The notes under the pieces were generated by a model. It ran no database searches and had not been told where the DNA came from. It saw only the letters and a program-made list of their open reading frames with translations. This document shows positions 58,598 through 64,000 of a DNA stretch of 64,000 nucleotides, in pieces. The translations under genes and the position numbers were made by a program. Each line of letters starts with the position of its first letter. The first letter of the stretch is position 1. This stretch comes from Gnetum montanum (lineage: Eukaryota > Streptophyta > Gnetopsida > Gnetales > Gnetaceae), in contig MNCI01010116.1 of NCBI GenBank assembly GCA_015680685.1, forward strand, positions 62,001-126,000. Direction: 5' to 3'.

Positions 58598-61097
58598 TCA
58601 TGTAGGCAATGCTAAACTTTGCATAAACCATGACCTTTGCACGCAATTACACCCTATGTCACTGTATGTGATGCATGAAACTTTCTTCTTCTCTATCTTT
58701 CTAAATATATTTTCCTTTGATATTACTAGGGAAAGATCGTGGATTCCTACGCATGCATCGATGGTGCTTAGCCATGCTCTTCCCATTATGATTTGGAAGT
58801 CCACCTTATCGTTGTTCACTTGAATCACTAGGAAATCAACTGGGTACAACCACCCACAAATGGTGGTAATAATGTCCTCCACTAGTCCCAACAGGATAGT
58901 GATGAATTGGTCAACCAACTCTAGATGAATGTTGCTTATTTTCAATGGAGTTAGGTTCCAGGCTTTGTACATTTCTTGAGAAATCAAGTTGACACTAGAA
59001 CCTGAATCCAAAAGAGCCTTGCATGGTTCATTCCTAGTGATTTGTAAGTATATCAGAGGACTCCTAGGATTAGAGAATTTCCTGGGAAGGTGGCCAGCTT
59101 TAATTTAATTGGTGACGACATGTGTTAGCATGACCATATGTGTTGAGTGTGGTGATTGGGTTGAAGGGGGCTCCGAAGATTTGATTGATACTAAGGCATC
59201 TAAGGAATCAGCCGCTTGTGATTGTAAGGGCTTGGTTGGACTGTTGGTTCTAAAAAAAGGTCTTTTCTTCATGTGGTTGTTGGAATCAATAGTAGGTTGA
59301 GAGTTAATAGCCCTTGTGGTATTATGTTGCTACGGCTGAGTAGGTATTTCACCTTGCATCACAGGAGTAGGTGGTAGTGGAGCTATTGGTGGAAGAGATG
59401 TAGCTGGATGAGAAGAATGATATCCTTGCAGAATATCACCTCTAGAAGAGTGAGTCCCATAATACTCATGGGCTTGGTGGTGAGGCTGAGGAGTGACATG
59501 ACCAATAGAGTCACGTGGGGAGATTGGCTACTACACGTAATATCCATATAGGTCAAGTTGCCGATAAGGATACTATTCCCTTAGTGGTGGAATTTCCCAT
59601 GATTGTGGGCATTAGCACTGTTGATATTGCTTAATCGATTATGGTGGAGTTCCACTAGGATAATATGTTAAGGGTTGGTGGAACTGCCTTGGGTTACCTT
59701 GAGGCTAAGGTAACCTTCGGTGTGTTTGCCTTTTGTTTAATCATGGGTTGAATGCATACACCCAAGACTCCTACATATGTGAGATTACAGGGCAACATCC
59801 CTTAGGATGGTCATATTGACATGTCTCACATCTACTATCATTTTCTATTTCTTAATCCACAACCTCTTCAATGATGGCAACTTTGCCCTTACCCTTGCTA
59901 TATGCATGTTTAGCCTCTTTCTTTTTTCTTTTCTCACTACCTTGCTCTCTAGACTCCTCTACTATTTTAAGAANNNNNNNNNNNNNNNNNNNNNNNNNNN
60001 NNNNNNNNNNNNNNNNNNNNNNNNNNNNNNNNNNNNNNNNNNNNNNNNNNNNNNNNNNNNNNNNNNNNNNNNNNNNNNNNNNNNNNNNNNNNNNNNNNNN
60101 NNNNNNNNNNNNNNNNNNNNNNNNNNNNNNNNNNNNNNNNNNNNNNNNNNNNNNNNNNNNNNNNNNNNNNNNNNNNNNNNNNNNNNNNNNNNNNNNNNNN
60201 NNNNNNNNNNNNNNNNNNNNNNNNNNNNNNNNNNNNNNNNNNNNNNNNNNNNNNNNNNNNNNNNNNNNNNNNNNNNNNNNNNNNNNNNNNNNNNNNNNNN
60301 NNNNNNNNNNNNNNNNNNNNNNNNNNNNNNNNNNNNNNNNNNNNNNNNNNNNNNNNNNNNNNNNNNNNNNNNNNNNNNNNNNNNNNNNNNNNNNNNNNNN
60401 NNNNNNNNNNNNNNNNNNNNNNNNNNNNNNNNNNNNNNNNNNNNNNNNNNNNNNNNNNNNNNNNNNNNNNNNNNNNNNNNNNNNNNNNNNNNNNNNNNNN
60501 NNNNNNNNNNNNNNNNNNNNNNNNNNNNNNNNNNNNNNNNNNNNNNNNNNNNNNNNNNNNNNNNNNNGGGTTATGAATAGTGGAATGAAGGTCCTGATAC
60601 ACAACCACTTGGCCAAAGTCAAAGGGAGGAACATCATTGTGTGGGCGACTGCCTGAGGTAGGTTCACCACCCTCATTTTCTCTTAAGACATGTGGGGCAT
60701 CCTGGGACCACTTACCCCTCAAAGACTTATAATGTGTCTCCTGTTGCAAGTTCCTTTGATGTTGTGCCTCTATGGGATGATATTCTCCCAAGTCATGGTC
60801 TTGAACAACATATTCTACATGTAAGTGCGGCATGCCAATTCATGTAAGAGCATGAAGAAGCATACTCGGGACTGAACGATCGAGAGGTAACACTATGTTA
60901 CCTTCTAAGTCTCGCCAACACAGTTGTTTGTCTTGATGGAGGATAAAGGTGAAGTCTGGTATATACTCATCAGGATGAATATATACCACTCAAACTTGTT
61001 GAGGGATTGGTGGATCAACATCATGTGTATTATGTCGCCAATTGTTTCCTGTTTCAGACCTAGGCGGTGACGCGCTTTCATACAAAGAAGGAGACAT
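58598..61097 (-). pseudogene. gag-pro: Element E gag-pro with large gap
   Basis: A frame starting at ATG 61097 (MSPSLYESASPPR) runs with two TGA stops to the N gap at 60567. Past the gap (below 59974) come a Lys-rich segment, the zinc knuckle-like CETCQYDHPKGCC (about 59830-59790), a Pro/Gln/His-rich tail with several stops, and the protease (LDSGSSVNLIS at about 59010; IIMGRAWLS at about 58790; end 58598). The gap 59974-60567 hides the capsid core. It aligns with D gag and C gag. Confidence 0.75.
59974..60567. other. Assembly gap (594 N) inside E gag
   Basis: Unknown sequence. Long apparent frames on both strands crossing it consist of undetermined residues and are not evidence of genes. 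Confidence 0.98.
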
Positions 61098-61233
61098 ACT
61101 TGTCTGTTTAGTGTGCAATGTATTCTTGTTTATTATTTTCTCAATCAACCCTAAGGGTTCATTCCAACGATGTGAATGATTTCCTAAGTTCTAATTAGTG
61201 CACAAACAACTAAGTCCCCAGCAATGGTGCCAA
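61098..61233 (-). promoter_or_regulatory. Element E primer-binding site and leader
   Basis: On the minus strand TTGGCACCATTGCTGGGGAC (61233-61214) directly follows the 5' LTR and resembles the Athila/Tat TTGGCGCCGTTGCCGGGG-type site. A leader of about 115 bp precedes the gag ATG at 61097. Confidence 0.8.
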
Positions 61234-62058
61234 TGATGAGCGATGAGGTACCCCTATGCTCAACCATACGAATACGAGTGTTTCATGCATGATCCGGTCA
61301 AATTCCAAAGGCTAAGTGCTTATGCGCCCTTGTGTAACAAGGATGGGTTGGTTGATCATTTTCTTCCCAGACTTACTTGTATGTCATGATTGTATGGTTA
61401 AGTAAGCTTGAGGCATATGATTTTTATATCTTTTATGTTTTTATGTCCTGTGCTAATAAGGGAGAAGAGAGATAACTAAGTAACTAATTTATCTTAACTA
61501 CTCATTAACTAAGTTCTAACTAATCCTAACAATAGCATCCATTCTCTCTTGTCGTACACATCTTGAACTAGTGCAACACTACTAGGATTACCAAACGCTA
61601 ATCATTGTTGGGTTACCAAGTGTTACATGCATGCTTGAAGTGATCATACTAAGTGTAATTTAACAATTTTCTTAATTGATAAAATGAAATTCTATGCTAA
61701 TAACATAAATGTAAAGTGCATAAAATAAAATAAGATAAAATAAATGCATAAGAAAACAAATCTCAAGTGTTGTAAGGATGAATTGAAGAGCTCGTCTTTA
61801 TTGCTGCACACAAGGTATGCTCAGGTACATAATGCTCGAATAAAGATCCGTCCACACTTAGACCTCCTACTACAGGCACTTGGAAAATACTCTAACTTTC
61901 AAAAAGACTACAAGAGTTTCGCTACTTGACTACTAAAAGACTTCTTTCTCAATTGTTTACCTGGGCACTGTATTTATAGGCTTGGGAGCAACTACTCTAA
62001 TAATTAGAGTAATTGCTCTAATAATTAGAACAAACCACTATAGTAATCACTCTCATCA
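61234..62058 (-). repeat. Element E 5' LTR
   Basis: 825 bp; plus strand TGATGAGCGATGAGG ... CTCTCATCA. Reading on the minus strand, the U3 starts with repeated TCTAATAATTAGAG-type units (62035-61990), then the TATA box CCTATAAATA at 61980-61971. The U5 end is shared with C and D, the U3 is not. Confidence 0.9.
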
Positions 62059-62063
62059 ATAAC

Positions 62064-64000
62064 AAACAAGAATGTAAATTACTAAAGATGATAAATAGAA
62101 AACCTATCATGTATGATCTTAGAAATGTGTGGTCTAGTTTCTGAATACTCTCCCATGAGTTTAGTTGTGGGGAAGATGCCTTATCTTGAAGTAGGAATTC
62201 ATAAGTATATTCTAATTTTTTTGTTTTACTACTTATTAATTTCCAATTTTTTGTCATTCTTTCAAATTTTTTTAATTCTCTAATATCTTTTCCAATTTTT
62301 AATATATTTTCAATTCTTGATGTTTTCTCATTCTTTCATATCTTTTAATTCTTTATAATCTTTTTCATTCTTTGAAAATTTTAATTTGTAAGTACACATA
62401 TCTTTGTTGTCTTGCTAATAACTACATCAAGTTCAACGAGATGTTTTGGTATAAGAATTTGGTTTTATAGTATTGAGTTATTAAAGGATTAATTATTTGT
62501 ATATTGAGACCATGCCCTCAATTTCCTTAATTTTTAATAATAAGATATTATTAACATGAACACAATGTAATTTTCATTACTCAACCCACAAATTAATTCA
62601 TGATCTATATGCCTTGAAGAAAAGGTGAAGAACTAGGAGGGATAGAAAAAATGTGTGACATCAAGGAGATTTTTTTATTCTTTGGACTTCTTCTATAAGT
62701 CCCAATCCTCCATGTGGTCATCTCATTGCTCAAATCTTTAGTAAAATGGAATCATATTTAAAATAACAGTTGTTTCTTTATTACAATATTGGAAAGACAT
62801 ATTACCTATGCTTGAAGGTAATCTTCTAGTAAGGTTTACATAATAATTAATTTGTACACATAATAAACATTCTTGGGGCATCATTAAAATGACATGTTAT
62901 ACATGTCTAAAGGTAGGCTACTTCCAAGAATCTCATGGTCTTTTGGACTAACTTTATCATGTGACTAAAAAGACATATTATCCATACCTAAAGGTACACT
63001 ATTGATGGGATTAGCATTGGTTATTAGACTAGAAAGACATATTACCCATGCCTCAAGATGCAATGCTAATGGGATTAACATTATCTATCAGGCTAGAAAG
63101 ACACATTATCCATGCCTAAAGACACTCCTCTAACCAATGGCCAATATGTCCAAAAATAAAAAAATTTGTAATTAATTAATTGTATTTTCTACCTTTTAAG
63201 TTGTTTATGTGAGTAATGATCTTGTCATGACTATGATTGGTCTTATGGTATTTTGTCCAAGATACAATGCAATATCATTAGTAAGTTGTATGGATTTGGT
63301 TTTAAACCTAGATGAAAGGGTATAATGATCTCTTTAACCATGCTTGAAACAAAGGATTCATTATGACTATGGTAAGACACCTCACACCCCATTTCTCCTA
63401 TCCTTTCTACCATCTCATCTCATTGGTACATGTAGTCATGAATTTTAAAATAATTATATGGTATAGTGTTAACTTCTTGTTAAGGTAGATTAAACATGTA
63501 TGTATTCAAAGACTAATATGATTCACATTCAATTCCTTGAGTGCTTACAGACACTTACAAAAGTGGTTATAGAAGCGCATGAAGGGCATAAGCCTACTTT
63601 AAAAAGAATTATTTTGTATATCTCTTGTGTCTCATATTCAACAACTAATTCCATGTCATCTTGCTTAACCCAAAGCATTAAACAAATTTCCATAGAATTT
63701 TTTACACTTCTCAGTAATCATTGTGTTTATAATTTGTTGAAATTTTTGGTGCGTCAAAACCTTGAAAATGGAGAATTTATCAAATGTGCTTTATGAGACT
63801 TTTATAGGACTAAGGAAAAAAATTTGGCACATGAAGAAGACCAAGTAGAGAACAAGAATTTTCAATCTAGAATGTTAGAGTTCAATAGAAGATGTACAGA
63901 ATTGGAGAAGATCATAGAAAAAATAGATGTACCAACCTCAAGAGAAGATGTCTTGCAAACATTTAAGATGTCTCCTATTGACAGAAGATGTTTTTGCTTA
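62064..64000 (+). other. Element D distal part: noncoding block and start of an unknown frame
   Basis: 62240-63800 is collinear with the noncoding block of element C (44640-46230). Plus-strand frames at 63500-63796 and a Glu/Lys-rich, coiled-coil-like stretch at about 63820-63990 (RMLEFNRRCTELEKIIEKI) may lead into a cargo gene beyond the window, but nothing can be assigned. No RT or integrase motif is seen. Confidence 0.45.

Larger units (their letters stand above)
53423..62058 (-). mobile_element. Element E: Athila-like Ty3/gypsy retrotransposon
   Basis: Minus-strand element with perfect target duplication ATAAC (53418-53422 and 62059-62063). It has a 5' LTR 62058-61234, primer-binding site 61233-61215, gag-pro (61097-58598, with a 594-N gap), pol (about 58090-55615), a long noncoding tail, and a shortened 3' LTR 53666-53423. 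The RT signature FMDDFSTY and the segment VQEGIVLGHKIS...GIEVDPEKI are characteristic of the Athila lineage. Many stops make it inactive. It inserted into D. Confidence 0.9.
39758..64000 (+). mobile_element. Element D: Athila-like Ty3/gypsy element, split by C and E, partial
   Basis: Reconstructed in three pieces: 39758-41231, 50358-53422 and 62064-64000. The intervening stretches are the later insertions C and E, each with its own target duplication. The order is 5' LTR, primer-binding site, gag (interrupted by C), protease, then an AT-rich noncoding block that matches the block of element C. No RT or integrase of D is seen before the window ends, so it may be a pol-less derivative like C. 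The LTR start at 39758 (TGATGAAAAAT) is tentative. Confidence 0.7.

Noticed and set aside
59807-60833. Frames of 250-290 codons on both strands across the 594-N gap
   Set aside because: Almost all residues are undetermined. Only the minus-strand gag portions outside the gap have homology support.

Overview
The window is plant nuclear DNA made almost entirely of long-terminal-repeat (LTR) retrotransposons inserted into one another. The evidence is Ty3/gypsy Tat-lineage and Athila-lineage pol proteins, plant-type splice sites and TATA boxes, and decay dominated by C-to-T stops. The large repeat load would suit a gymnosperm or another big-genome seed plant, but that is inference. No ordinary single-copy host gene, rRNA, tRNA or CRISPR array was seen.

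Left half. Element A (744-36204, minus strand, 5-bp target duplication GTTGG) and element B (11378-29593, plus strand) belong to the same Tat-like family. They share the LTR start, primer-binding site, Gag-Pro, dual RNase H and integrase. B is inserted inside A. Both have an unusual order: LTR, gag-pro, an extra gene in the opposite orientation, RT-RNaseH-INT, tandem repeats, LTR.

The antisense gene is the main discovery. It spans 22647-18165 on the minus strand in B, and 7524-30154 on the plus strand in A, where B interrupts it. In both copies I could place eight exons with matching intron positions and phases, a TATA box on the gene's own strand, and a product of roughly 1,050-1,100 residues. 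The product has an FCP1/NLI-interacting-factor-like (HAD phosphatase) region whose catalytic acids are lost, then a domain resembling plant transposon/mobile-domain proteins, an acidic linker, a coiled-coil-like segment and an acidic tail. Carrying the gene antisense explains how its introns could survive retrotransposition. A conserved splice acceptor just before pol suggests the whole antisense gene may lie inside a sense-strand intron between PRO and RT.

Right half. Element D (from about 39758, plus, running off the window) is an Athila-like element split by two later insertions. C (41232-50352, plus, target duplication TCAAG) landed in its gag. E (53423-62058, minus, target duplication ATAAC) landed after its protease. 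E keeps gag-pro-pol remnants. C has gag but no recognisable pol; instead it carries an AT-rich block shared with D and a decayed cargo gene (46629-49275) with its own LTR-like promoter and a leader-intron signature. That cargo also combines a plant-transposon-like domain with a coiled coil.

The LTRs of A and B, B's leader, and the antisense gene's introns and promoter are densely studded with short inverted motifs (GCGTATACGC, TTACGC/GCGTAA). Degenerate tandem repeats sit at module boundaries in both A and B. Three multi-base N gaps (1978-2060, 14910-15048, 59974-60567) and three single Ns (23449, 55598, 58000) are present; two of the single Ns are flanked by duplicated sequence that looks like an assembly artefact.
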